From positions 371,761 through 435,760 of the forward strand of contig NZ_BBYJ01000008.1 in assembly GCF_001528665.1 (NCBI RefSeq): DNA of 64,000 nt. Direction: 5' to 3'. The notes beneath the pieces are model-generated. The model was not told where the DNA came from. It ran no database searches and was given only the letters and a program-made list of their open reading frames with translations. The DNA is from Microtetraspora malaysiensis. Its GTDB lineage: Bacteria; Actinomycetota; Actinomycetes; Streptosporangiales; Streptosporangiaceae. Numbering within the stretch: position 1 is the first letter of the stretch; every line of letters starts with the position of its first letter. A program made the translations under genes and the position numbers. Positions 43,128 through 51,417 of this stretch are shown piece by piece.

Positions 43128-43253
43128 GGTGCCCCCATTGGTGGTGACTGTGCCCGGGGCGATGATCCGACATATCCGTATACGGCCGGTATATCGGCAG
43201 GTCGGCGAGGCGAGGCGCAGAGACCGGGCCGGCCAAGGTTCGTGGACACCTGA

Positions 43254-44468
43254 CTAAACAGCGGCCGGCGCAGGCTCGGGAACGGGTGCGCTCTTCGCGG
43301 CGGCGAGGTTCCGCCAGAGCAGAACGGAGGCGGACACGCAGATCCCCACGGCGGTGTAGAAGACGGCGGGCAGCCCCGCGAGCTCACCGAGCAGGCCACC
43401 GCCCAGGGCGCCGAGCGGCGCCCCGCCCATCCCGATCAGGCGGCCCGCGGAGTTGACCCGGGCGAGCAGCCGCTCGGGCACCACCCGCTGGCGGAGCGAG
43501 ATCCCGATGACGTTGGTCATGGTGTTGGTCGCGCCGATGATCGGGGCGGCGACGAAGAGCGCCCAGACGGTCGGCACCAGGACGGGCATCAGCAGCAGGA
43601 GGGCGTTCACCAGCGACGCGACCACGATCGTCGGGCCCTCGCCGAACATCGCGGCGACGCGGGTGGCGACCAGCGAGCCGAGGATCGCCCCCACCGCGAG
43701 GACGGAGGTGACCAGGCCGAAGAGGCCGGGCTCCACTCCGATGCGCGAGTGCGGGCCGACGGCCCACAGGACGAACACGGCGAAGAAGGCGGAATTCGCC
43801 AGGTTGACCATGCCTGACCAGATCGACAGCGAGCGGATGACCCGATGGCCGGCGAGGTAGCGCAGCCCTTCGCCGATGTCGGCGCGCAGCGGCTTGGTGG
43901 AAACGTTCTCCGTGCGGAACCGGCCGCGCATGCCCAGGAGCAGCAGCCCGGCCGCGCCGTACAGCAGTGCGGGGGCGCCGAAAACGGCCACCGGCAACAC
44001 GCCGACGAGAACCCCCGCGACAGGTGCCCCCGCGAAGTTGTGGCCCACGGTCTGGGTGGCGAACAGGCGGCCGTTGGCGGTGGACAGCTTGTCGGCGGGC
44101 ACGACCATGGGCAGCACCGACTGGGCCGCGGTGGCGGCGAACACCTCCGCCGTTCCGCAGATCAGCATGATGGCGATCAGGACGGGAACGGTCAGCAGGT
44201 CGAAGGCGGCGGCGGCCGCGGTGATTCCCAGCGCGGCGGCGCGCAGGACGTTGGCCACCACCATGATCCGGCGGCGGTCCAGGCGGTCGGCGATCGCGCC
44301 GGCATGCAGGGCGAGCAGCAACCAGGGCAAGGTCATCGCCATGCTCACCAGTGAAACCAGGCTGGGGGAGCGGGTCATGGTGATCGCCAGTAGTGGCGCG
44401 CCGGCGAGGAGGATGCCGTCGGCCAGGGTCGACGATGCCGAGGAGCCCCACAGATAGCGAAAGTTCAT
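43254..44468 (-). CDS. MFS exporter (DHA3-like)
   Basis: This 404-aa transporter has about twelve membrane helices. LHAGAIADRLDRRRIMVVAN is the MFS loop, and the whole resembles macrolide/enterobactin-type DHA3 exporters. The ATG at 44468 is favoured; an in-frame TTG four codons upstream is possible. No Shine-Dalgarno sequence is visible. A divergent ArsR-type regulator lies 79 nt away, with a 32-bp palindrome between the starts. That arrangement is classic for a repressor controlling its efflux pump. The substrate is unknown. Confidence 0.87.
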   Translation of the reverse strand: MNFRYLWGSSASSTLADGILLAGAPLLAITMTRSPSLVSLVSMAMTLPWLLLALHAGAIADRLDRRRIMVVANVLRAAALGITAAAAAFDLLTVPVLIAIMLICGTAEVFAATAAQSVLPMVVPADKLSTANGRLFATQTVGHNFAGAPVAGVLVGVLPVAVFGAPALLYGAAGLLLLGMRGRFRTENVSTKPLRADIGEGLRYLAGHRVIRSLSIWSGMVNLANSAFFAVFVLWAVGPHSRIGVEPGLFGLVTSVLAVGAILGSLVATRVAAMFGEGPTIVVASLVNALLLLMPVLVPTVWALFVAAPIIGATNTMTNVIGISLRQRVVPERLLARVNSAGRLIGMGGAPLGALGGGLLGELAGLPAVFYTAVGICVSASVLLWRNLAAAKSAPVPEPAPAAV

Positions 44469-44497
44469 GGCGGTACCCAAGTGCTAGAGTGAATGTG

Positions 44498-44529
44498 TGC
44501 AAACAGAAGTATGCATAGATTCGTTTGCA
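44498..44529. promoter_or_regulatory. 32-bp nested palindrome between the MFS exporter and its regulator
   Basis: TGCAAAC (44498-44504) and GTTTGCA (44523-44529) are perfect inverted arms. The palindrome TATGCATA (44510-44517) lies at the exact centre, so 12 of 16 positions per half are symmetric. It sits between the two divergent starts and is the expected operator of the ArsR-type protein. Confidence 0.65.
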
Positions 44530-44546
44530 AAGACAAGGCTGCACAC

Positions 44547-45113
44547 ATGACGGACAACAAGCTGGACGCCGGAGCGTTGAAGGCCTTCGTGCATCCGGTG
44601 CGACTGAGGCTGTACGAGCTGCTGGAGGAGCACGGCGCGGCGACCGCGACCCAGCTCGCCGCCCGCGTCGGTGAGAACACCGGCGTGACCAGCTACCACC
44701 TGCGCAAACTCGCGGCACACGGGCTCATCGTGGACGCCCCGGAACAGGGCAAGGGCAAGGAACGCTTCTGGCGGACGACGGGGTTCACCGCCGACATCGA
44801 CGAGCTGCGCAGGAATCCCGAGACCGCCCAGGCGGCGGATGCGCTCGCGACCGCCACCGTCCACCAGCGGGGGGCCGAACTCGCCCGCTGGGTGGAGGAA
44901 TCGCGTACGGTTCCGCGGCCGTGGGTCGTGGCGAGCCTGCACACCCATCGCGGCATGCGGCTCACCCTCGAACAGCTGGAGGAGCTGAACCGTCAGGTCA
45001 CAGAACTGCTCGATGCCTTCCAGGAGCGCGTAGGCGACCAGGCGGACGATGAGGCGGTGCGTGTGGTCGTCAACGTCGACGCGTTCCCGGTGGGGATCGA
45101 TCACCCTTCCTGA
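44547..45113 (+). CDS. ArsR-type winged-helix transcriptional regulator
   Basis: This 188-aa protein has an N-terminal winged helix (about residues 8-80) with LKAFVHPVRLRLYELLEEHG, ATQLAARVGENTGVTSYHLR and KLAAHGLIVDAPEQGKGKER. A helical C-terminal region (about 90-185) probably dimerises or binds ligand. No metal-binding cysteines are visible, so it is a small-molecule type. Divergent from the MFS exporter, with a 32-bp palindrome between them. AAGG lies 10 nt upstream of the ATG. Confidence 0.87.
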   Translation: MTDNKLDAGALKAFVHPVRLRLYELLEEHGAATATQLAARVGENTGVTSYHLRKLAAHGLIVDAPEQGKGKERFWRTTGFTADIDELRRNPETAQAADALATATVHQRGAELARWVEESRTVPRPWVVASLHTHRGMRLTLEQLEELNRQVTELLDAFQERVGDQADDEAVRVVVNVDAFPVGIDHPS

Positions 45114-45321
45114 GCGGTAGAACACCTGCATGCCCCGGAGGCCGCTGAACGGCTGGGGCGACGTCGACGCGTCGCGGCCGGGCGCGCCCGAGGCCGGGGC
45201 GCGGTGATGTCGTACGAAAGTGGTGGGCATCTCGAAGGTGGTCGGCAAGACCTGACAGTTCACCCTCGGAGATGACCTGGCAGGCTTGCCGTGAGGAACC
45301 GTTCGCGACGCGGAGGACGAT

Positions 45322-46593
45322 TTGCAGGGACCACTTGAAGGCATCGTCGTTCTGGACCTGTCCCGCGCGCTGGCCGGCCCGCACGCCGGTCAGATGCTCG
45401 GCGACCTGGGCGCCCATGTGATCAAGGTGGAGCATCCCTCCTCAGGGGACGAGTCGCGCGGCTGGGGGCCACCCTTCGTCGGCCCAGATCACGACATATC
45501 CACATATTTTCTGGCGGCCAACCGCAACAAGCAGTCCATCACGGTGGACATGAAGGCCCCCGAGGGCAAGGAGCTCATCGAGCGGCTCATCCGGCAGAGC
45601 GACGTGCTGATCGAGAACTTCCGCACCGGCGTCCTCGACCGGCTCGGCTTCTCCGTCGAACGGCTGCACGAGCTCAACCCCCGCCTGGTCGTCCTGTCCA
45701 TCACCGGGTTCGGCCATGACGGCCCCGAAGGCGGCCGTCCCGGATACGACCAGATCGCCCAGGGCGAGGCCGGCCTGATGTCCCTCACCGGACCGTCCCC
45801 GGACGAGCCGTACCGCGTCGGAGCCTCGATCGCGGACCTGCTCGGCGGCATCCACGGTGCGTACGGCGTCGTCGCGGCGCTCTACGAACGCGAGCGGACG
45901 GGCCGCGGCAAGGTGGTGCGCACGTCGCTGCTCGCCTCGGTCGTCGGCGTCCACGCCTACCACGGCACCGCCTGGACGGTCGGCGGCCAGATCCCGAAGG
46001 CCGCCGGGAACCACCACGCGTCCATCTCCCCCTACGGCGCCTTCCGCTGCGCCGACGGCATGATCCAGGTCGCCGTCGCCAACGAGGGCCAGTGGCGCAA
46101 GTTCGCCGTGCTGCTCGGCATCGACCCCGACACGCCGAAGTACGCCACCAACGCCCAGCGGTTCGCCCACCGCGACGACCTGATCGCCGACCTGGAGAAG
46201 GCCCTCGCCGCGCACGACCGGGCGTACTGGCTCGCCTCCCTGGGCGAGCTGGGCATCCCGGCCGGCGCGATCCGCACGATCGATGAGGTGTACGCCTGGG
46301 ACCAGGTCAGGTCGCAGGGACTCCTCGTCGAGGTGGACCACCCCGTGCTCGGTCCGATCGAGCTGCCCGGCCCGCCGCTGCGCTTCGAGGACCCCGGCTC
46401 CGGCCGGGAACTCGCCCGCCACCACGTCGCGCCGCCGATGCTCGGCCAGGACAACGACGCGGTGCTCGGCTGGCTGCGCGCGCGGGAGAGCGAGCCCGGC
46501 GCGTCGTCGCCCGAAAGCACGCCCGCGACCTCGAACGGCGCGGACCCCGCGACCTCGAACGGCGCGGACCCCGCGACCGAGAGCGAGCGATGA
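45322..46593 (+). CDS. CaiB/BaiF family CoA-transferase
   Basis: This 423-aa class III CoA-transferase has GIVVLDLSRALAGPHAGQML, GDLGAHVIKVEHP and the NYRPGVLDRLG-equivalent ENFRTGVLDRLGF. The catalytic aspartate lies in GASIADLLGGIHGAYGVV near residue 170. The last 30 residues are a low-complexity tail built from a 24-bp duplication. TTG at 45322 is the start, with CGGAGGACGA upstream. The stop overlaps the next gene as ATGA, so the two products are likely made together. It moves CoA between carboxylic acids; the substrate is unknown. Confidence 0.9.
   Translation: MQGPLEGIVVLDLSRALAGPHAGQMLGDLGAHVIKVEHPSSGDESRGWGPPFVGPDHDISTYFLAANRNKQSITVDMKAPEGKELIERLIRQSDVLIENFRTGVLDRLGFSVERLHELNPRLVVLSITGFGHDGPEGGRPGYDQIAQGEAGLMSLTGPSPDEPYRVGASIADLLGGIHGAYGVVAALYERERTGRGKVVRTSLLASVVGVHAYHGTAWTVGGQIPKAAGNHHASISPYGAFRCADGMIQVAVANEGQWRKFAVLLGIDPDTPKYATNAQRFAHRDDLIADLEKALAAHDRAYWLASLGELGIPAGAIRTIDEVYAWDQVRSQGLLVEVDHPVLGPIELPGPPLRFEDPGSGRELARHHVAPPMLGQDNDAVLGWLRARESEPGASSPESTPATSNGADPATSNGADPATESER
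46522..46578. repeat. 24-bp tandem duplication in the CoA-transferase 3' end
   Basis: CCCGCGACCTCGAACGGCGC followed by GGAC occurs at 46522-46545 and 46546-46569, with a partial third copy. It encodes an in-frame PATSNGAD repeat in the C-terminal tail and probably arose by slippage. Confidence 0.7.
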
Positions 46594-48077
46594 CGAGGCC
46601 CGACGCCCGGACGCTGATCCGCCGGGTGCTCGATCCCGGATCGTGGAAGTCGTGGGACGAGCCGCCCGCCGACCCGGTCGAGCCCGGCTCCCCGTACGCC
46701 GAGGAACTGCGGGTGGCCCGCGAGCGGACCGGCTACGACGAATCCGTGATCACGGGGGAGGGCACCCTCGACGGCCGCCGCGTCGCCGTCGCGGTCTGCG
46801 AGTTCTCGTTCCTGGCCGGGTCGATCGGGGTGGCCGCGGCCGAACGGCTGACCCGGGCGGTCGAACGCGCCACCGCCGAACGGCTGCCCCTCCTCGCCGC
46901 GCCCGCCAGCGGCGGCACCCGGATGCAGGAGGGCGCCTTCGCCTTCGCTCAGATGGCCAAGATCACCGCGGCCGTCGCCGCCCATCGCGCCGCCGGCCTG
47001 CCGTACGTCGTCTATCTGCGCCATCCGACCACCGGCGGCGTCCTCGCGTCGTGGGGGTCGCTCGGCCACGTGACGGCGGCCGAGCCGGAGGCGCTGATCG
47101 GGTTCCTCGGCCCGCGCGTCTTCGAGTCCCTGCACGGCTACCCGTTCCCGTCGGGGGTGCAGCTGTCGGAGAACCTGTACGCCCACGGGCTGGTGGACGC
47201 GGTCGTCTCCGCGGAGGACGCGAGGGGGATCGCCATCCGGGCGCTGTCCGTCCTCTGCGCGCCCAGGACGGGCCTGGCCCTCCCGCCCGAGCCCGAGGAT
47301 GGGGCCGAGGAGGCCGAGGCGTGGGAGGCGATCACCCGCTCCCGCCGCGACGACCGCCCCGGCGTGCGCAGCCTGCTCAAACTGGCCGCCTCCGACGTCA
47401 CCCCGCTGAACGGCACCGGCGTCGGCGAGAACGACCCCGGCATGCTGCTGGCGCTCGCCCGCTTCGGCACGGTCCCCGCCGTCGTACTCGGGCAGGACCG
47501 GCGGCGGCTCAAGGCCGGAGGACCACTCGGGCCCGCCGGGCTGCGGGTCGCCCGCCGGGGCATGCGCCTCGCCTCCGAGCTGGGCCTTCCGCTGGTCACG
47601 GTGATCGACACGGCGGGCGCGGCGCTGTCCAAGGCAGCCGAGGAAGGCGGTCTCGCCGCCGAGATCGCCCACTGCCTGGCCGACCTCGTCATGCTGGACG
47701 CGCCGACGGTCTGCCTGCTGCTCGGCGAGGGCGCGGGCGGCGCGGCGCTGGCGCTCCTGCCCGCCGACCGGGTGCTCTGCGCCCAGCACGGCTGGCTGTC
47801 GCCGCTGCCGCCCGAGGGCGCCTCGGCGATCCTGTACCGGACGGTGGACTTCGCCCCCGAGATCGCCGCCGCCCAGGGCGTACGCGCGGCCGATCTGAAG
47901 CGGGACGGCGTCGTCGACCGGATCGTGGCCGAACGGCCGGACGCGGCCTACGAACCCGAAGCGTTCTGCCGCCGGGTGGCCGCGGCCCTCGAATACGAGA
48001 TCGCGGGCCTGCTCGCCCGGCCCGCCGAGGACCGGTTGGCCGCGCGGCTGGCCCGCTACCGGGCGCTGGGCGCCTGA
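46590..48077 (+). CDS. Fused acyl-CoA carboxyltransferase (AccD-AccA-like)
   Basis: This 495-aa protein joins both halves of a carboxyltransferase. The N-terminal half resembles AccD-type beta subunits but has no zinc-finger cysteines; LPLLAAPASGGTRMQEGAFA is its core. The C-terminal half resembles AccA, with LVTVIDTAGAALSKAAEEGG. Carboxyltransferases work with biotinyl carriers to carboxylate acyl-CoA or run as biotin-independent decarboxylases; no biotin carboxylase or carrier is adjacent. It is translationally coupled to the CoA-transferase, suggesting that the CoA ester made there is its substrate. Confidence 0.85.
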   Translation: MTRPDARTLIRRVLDPGSWKSWDEPPADPVEPGSPYAEELRVARERTGYDESVITGEGTLDGRRVAVAVCEFSFLAGSIGVAAAERLTRAVERATAERLPLLAAPASGGTRMQEGAFAFAQMAKITAAVAAHRAAGLPYVVYLRHPTTGGVLASWGSLGHVTAAEPEALIGFLGPRVFESLHGYPFPSGVQLSENLYAHGLVDAVVSAEDARGIAIRALSVLCAPRTGLALPPEPEDGAEEAEAWEAITRSRRDDRPGVRSLLKLAASDVTPLNGTGVGENDPGMLLALARFGTVPAVVLGQDRRRLKAGGPLGPAGLRVARRGMRLASELGLPLVTVIDTAGAALSKAAEEGGLAAEIAHCLADLVMLDAPTVCLLLGEGAGGAALALLPADRVLCAQHGWLSPLPPEGASAILYRTVDFAPEIAAAQGVRAADLKRDGVVDRIVAERPDAAYEPEAFCRRVAAALEYEIAGLLARPAEDRLAARLARYRALGA

Positions 48078-48087
48078 CCGGGCCCGG

Positions 48088-48528
48088 CTACGCGTCGCCC
48101 GCCGCCCGATCGGCGTCGGGCCTGATGGGGACGGAGATCCGCTCCACCCGGACGGACTGGACCTCGTCGCGCGACACGACGACCTCGTAGGCGCCGTGGT
48201 CCACCAGCCAGTAGCCCAGCGCCTCGGCGCGCACGCCGCTGTGTCCCGCGTAGGCGATGTGCAGCCCCGGCACGTCGCCTGTGTCGTCCTCGTCCAGGAC
48301 CACGCAGGGCTCGCCCCCGTACACGCCGACCGTGCGGAGCAGGGTGAGCCACTCCAGCTCGGCGCGGGGGACCTGGCGCCGCCAGTACCCCGCGGCCTGC
48401 GTGAAGCCCTCCTCCGGCGACTCGCTGAACAGGACCACATCGTCGTTGTCCGGACCGATGGCGGCGGCGTACGCCTGGCCGCGGTGGCCGGCGACGAAGC
48501 CCAGCCCGACCGGCTCGATGTCGCTCAT
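48088..48528 (-). CDS. Protein of unknown function, 146 aa
   Basis: This protein starts MSDIEPVGLGFVAGHRGQAY and has no signal peptide or membrane helix. It contains many acidic residues and aromatic pairs (GYWRRQV, EWLTLLR). I recognise no domain. The start is chosen at 48528 because it begins the compact globular part; an upstream start would overlap the next gene's end. GCGGGACGG precedes the ATG weakly. Downstream it is convergent with the carboxyltransferase gene. Confidence 0.6.
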   Translation of the reverse strand: MSDIEPVGLGFVAGHRGQAYAAAIGPDNDDVVLFSESPEEGFTQAAGYWRRQVPRAELEWLTLLRTVGVYGGEPCVVLDEDDTGDVPGLHIAYAGHSGVRAEALGYWLVDHGAYEVVVSRDEVQSVRVERISVPIRPDADRAAGDA

Positions 48529-48637
48529 GACCCGTCCCGCTCCGTAGTCGTGGTGGATGCCCTTGTGAATGCCGGGGAAAGCCGCCGCGTCCGCGTGATG
48601 CCGCGGCGCCCGTGACAGCGCCCGGTCGTAGGGCCGG

Positions 48638-49096
48638 TCACGCGGCGGGCCGCCAGGACAGGCCGTCATACCGGGCGAAGATCCGCTCCCCGCTCCCGGT
48701 CAGGTGGATGATCTCGGCCCCGGCGGGGATCGGCATCGGCATCGTGTGGAACTGCGGCACCGCGCTGTCCTGCGACGTGGTGTATCCGTTGCCGGCGAAC
48801 GGCGGTGCATCGTTCCAGTCCCCGCCCCTGTGCGGGGCGTACGGGACGACGTAACTGTCCGTGTCGCGCGCCCGCCAGCGCATGATGTACAGCTCGGGCA
48901 CCCCCGGCACCAGATCGGACCCCTCGAACTGCAGGTCCAGGGCGGCGACCAGCGCCGCCGGCGTGGTGAACCGGTCGCAGTCCCGCACGCGGTACACGTA
49001 TCCGGAGATGATCGTCCGCTTTCCCGACAGGCACGGCACGAGCAGCCGCGGCGGGATCACCTTCTGCATCGGCGTTCTGGGTCCCGGCTCGGTCAT
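48638..49096 (-). CDS. Protein of unknown function, 152 aa
   Basis: This protein has SGKRTIISGYVYRVRDCDRF near the N-terminus, a central MRWRARDTDSYVVPYAPHRG and a C-terminal HLTGSGERIFARYDGLSWRP. There is no signal peptide. It lies 109 nt from the preceding gene on the same strand, and the two may form a pair of unknown function. The frame's codon bias is fully actinomycete, which supports it over antisense frames. No family is recognised. Confidence 0.6.
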   Translation of the reverse strand: MTEPGPRTPMQKVIPPRLLVPCLSGKRTIISGYVYRVRDCDRFTTPAALVAALDLQFEGSDLVPGVPELYIMRWRARDTDSYVVPYAPHRGGDWNDAPPFAGNGYTTSQDSAVPQFHTMPMPIPAGAEIIHLTGSGERIFARYDGLSWRPAA

Positions 49097-49106
49097 GACC
49101 GACAGT

Positions 49107-49922
49107 TTACGATCCGGGCGCGGCCTCGCCCGGCGGGCGGGAGAAAATGTCCGCCCGCCGGTGCAGCAGCGAGGGGACCGTGGCGCGCACCTCGGCGCCG
49201 AACGCCTGATCGATCTCCACCGTCCGCACGGCGCGCCCGGGGCCGAGGTCGTGCCGTACGACGCCGAGGGGGTCGACCAGCATGCTGCGGCCCACCCCGA
49301 AGCCGTCCGAGGCGGAGGGGTTGGGCGCCTGGCCGACCGCGACCGTCCACGTGGTGTTCTCGATGGCGCGGGCCCGGACGAGGGTCGCCCAGTGCTCCTC
49401 CTTCATCGGGCCCGACCCCCAGGCGGCGATGACCGCGAACGTGTCCGCGCCCGCGTCGACCAGCGCCCTGGCCAGCTCGGGGAACCGGACGTCGTAGCAG
49501 GTGATCAGCCCGACGCGGAGCCCGGCCAGCTCGACCACCACGGGCGCGTCGCCGGCGACGACCAGATCGGACTCGCGGGCGCCGAACGAGTCGAAGAGGT
49601 GGATCTTCCGGTAGGCGGCCGTCAGCTCGCCCTCCTCGGAGATCGCCACGGCCGTGTTGCGCACGCGGCCGTCTCCCGGCTCGAACGTCCCGGCGATGAC
49701 GGCGGTGCGGAACTCCCGCGCCGCGTCGGCCAGCCCCGTCACGAACGGGCCGTCCAGCGGCTCCGCCGTCTCGGTCACCCCCCGGCCGAACCGGGTCAGC
49801 GTGGCCTCGGGGAACACCGCCAGCTCGGCGTCCCCGGCCTCCGCGAGCGCCTCACGTGCGGCTTCGAGGTTCGTCTTCGGGTCATGGGAGATCGGGATCT
49901 GGCACAGGGCTACGCGTGTCAC
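49107..49922 (-). CDS. Carbon-nitrogen hydrolase (Nit2/omega-amidase-like)
   Basis: This 271-aa nitrilase-superfamily protein has the Glu-Lys-Cys triad in VFPEATLTRFG, YRKIHLFDSFG and LITCYDVRFPELARAL. The FDSFGARESDLVVAGD segment is typical of the Nit2/omega-amidase group, which hydrolyses alpha-ketoglutaramate and succinamate-like compounds or deaminated glutathione. The GTG at 49922 opens the family-typical TRVALCQIP. It is divergent from an aminotransferase gene with 100 nt between starts, a pairing that fits repair of the ketoacid amides made by glutamine transaminases. Confidence 0.88.
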   Translation of the reverse strand: MTRVALCQIPISHDPKTNLEAAREALAEAGDAELAVFPEATLTRFGRGVTETAEPLDGPFVTGLADAAREFRTAVIAGTFEPGDGRVRNTAVAISEEGELTAAYRKIHLFDSFGARESDLVVAGDAPVVVELAGLRVGLITCYDVRFPELARALVDAGADTFAVIAAWGSGPMKEEHWATLVRARAIENTTWTVAVGQAPNPSASDGFGVGRSMLVDPLGVVRHDLGPGRAVRTVEIDQAFGAEVRATVPSLLHRRADIFSRPPGEAAPGS

Positions 49923-50022
49923 GGCTCTCAGTCTGCCCGCGCGGGTGGGGTTCCCGCCATGCCTGGGGCGGTTGTCCACAGGCTGATCCGGACGGGGGCG
50001 GGGCACCCGGTACATTGCCAGC

Positions 50023-51183
50023 GTGAGAGAGCCTCTGGTGGCACGGATGCGCGAGTTCGGCACGACCGTCTTCGCGACCATGACGAGACTGGCCGTCGAG
50101 ACCGGTTCGATCAATCTGGGACAGGGCTTCCCGGACACGGACGGTCCCGAGGCGATGCTGGGGCGCGCCGTCGAGGCGATCCGCGGCGGCCTCAACCAGT
50201 ACCCGCCGGGCCCGGGCGTCCCCGAGCTCAGGCGCGCGGTGTCCGAGCACCAGAAGGAGTACTACGGCCTCGGCTACGACCCGGACGGCGAGGTGCTGGT
50301 CACGGTGGGCGCCACCGAGGCCATCGCGGCGACCGTCCTCGCGCTGTGCGAGCCGGGCGACGAGGTGATCGTCTTCGAGCCCTACTACGACTCCTACGCC
50401 GCCGCGATCGCGCTGTCAGGAGCCGCGCGCGTCCCCGTGCTGCTGCGCGTGGACGCCGGGCGGTTCACGTTCGACCCCGACGAGCTGGCCGCGGCCGTCG
50501 GGCCCCGCACCCGGGCGATCCTCGTCAACTCGCCGCACAACCCCACCGGCACCGTGTTCACCCGCGAAGAGCTCGCCTCCATCGCGGCCCTGTGCGAGGC
50601 GCACGACCTGATCGCCATCACCGACGAGGTGTACGAGCACCTCACCTTCGACGGGGTCGAGCACGTCCCGCTCGCGACGTTCCCCGGCATGCGCGACCGC
50701 ACCGTGACCATCTCGTCCGCGGGCAAGTCCTTCTCCGTGACCGGGTGGAAGGTCGGCTGGGTCTGCGCGCCGTACGCGTTGGTCTCCGCGGTCCAGGCGG
50801 TCAAGCAGTTCATGACCTTCACCTCCAGCGCGCCCTGGCAGCTCGCCGTCGCGTACGGCCTGCGGCACGAGATGGAATGGGTGGCCGCCCAGCGGGCGTC
50901 CCTCTCGGCCAAGCGCGACCGGCTGACGGAGGGACTGGTCGCGGCCGGCTTCGACGTGCTCCGCCCCGCCGGGACGTACTTCATCCAGGCCGACATCCGG
51001 CCGCTCGGGTTCGACGACGGCCTCGCCTTCGCGCGGCAGCTCCCCGAGCGCGCCGGCGTGGTCGCCATCCCCACGCAGGTCTTCTACGACCACGCCGAAT
51101 ACGGCGCGCGGTACGTGCGGTTCGCCTTCTGCAAGCGCGACGACGTCATCGACGAGGCCGTGGACCGTCTCAAGCGCCTCTGA
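50023..51183 (+). CDS. PLP-dependent aminotransferase (class I/II, glutamine transaminase-like)
   Basis: This 386-aa fold-type I aminotransferase has INLGQGFPDTDGPEAML, NQYPPGPGVPELRRAVS, NSPHNPTGTVFTREEL, and the PLP lysine in TISSAGKSFSVTGWKVGW, ending with a conserved arginine in ARYVRFAFCK. It is closest in pattern to the kynurenine/glutamine transaminase K, methionine aminotransferase (YbdL) and DapC-like group. GTG at 50023 starts the ORF. The divergent omega-amidase favours a glutamine-linked transaminase. Exact substrate is not certain. Confidence 0.87.
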   Translation: MREPLVARMREFGTTVFATMTRLAVETGSINLGQGFPDTDGPEAMLGRAVEAIRGGLNQYPPGPGVPELRRAVSEHQKEYYGLGYDPDGEVLVTVGATEAIAATVLALCEPGDEVIVFEPYYDSYAAAIALSGAARVPVLLRVDAGRFTFDPDELAAAVGPRTRAILVNSPHNPTGTVFTREELASIAALCEAHDLIAITDEVYEHLTFDGVEHVPLATFPGMRDRTVTISSAGKSFSVTGWKVGWVCAPYALVSAVQAVKQFMTFTSSAPWQLAVAYGLRHEMEWVAAQRASLSAKRDRLTEGLVAAGFDVLRPAGTYFIQADIRPLGFDDGLAFARQLPERAGVVAIPTQVFYDHAEYGARYVRFAFCKRDDVIDEAVDRLKRL

Positions 51184-51417
51184 TCCTCCCCGGCCTCCAC
51201 CGCTTTACCGGACCGCTCCACCGCTCTCCCGGCCTGCCCGCGGGGCAGGCCGGGGCATGTCGTGCGCCCGTGGACCCGGGCGCGGACCGGTGGATGGCGA
51301 TGACCTGACATGTCCGTTGTCCGCCAGGCGCAGTTGTAGCGTCGTTGGTCTCTCCTTAACGAAGCTTTGCCCTGCCGGTACCGAACCCCCCGTACCGGTA
51401 AAGGAGAGCCATCGCAC

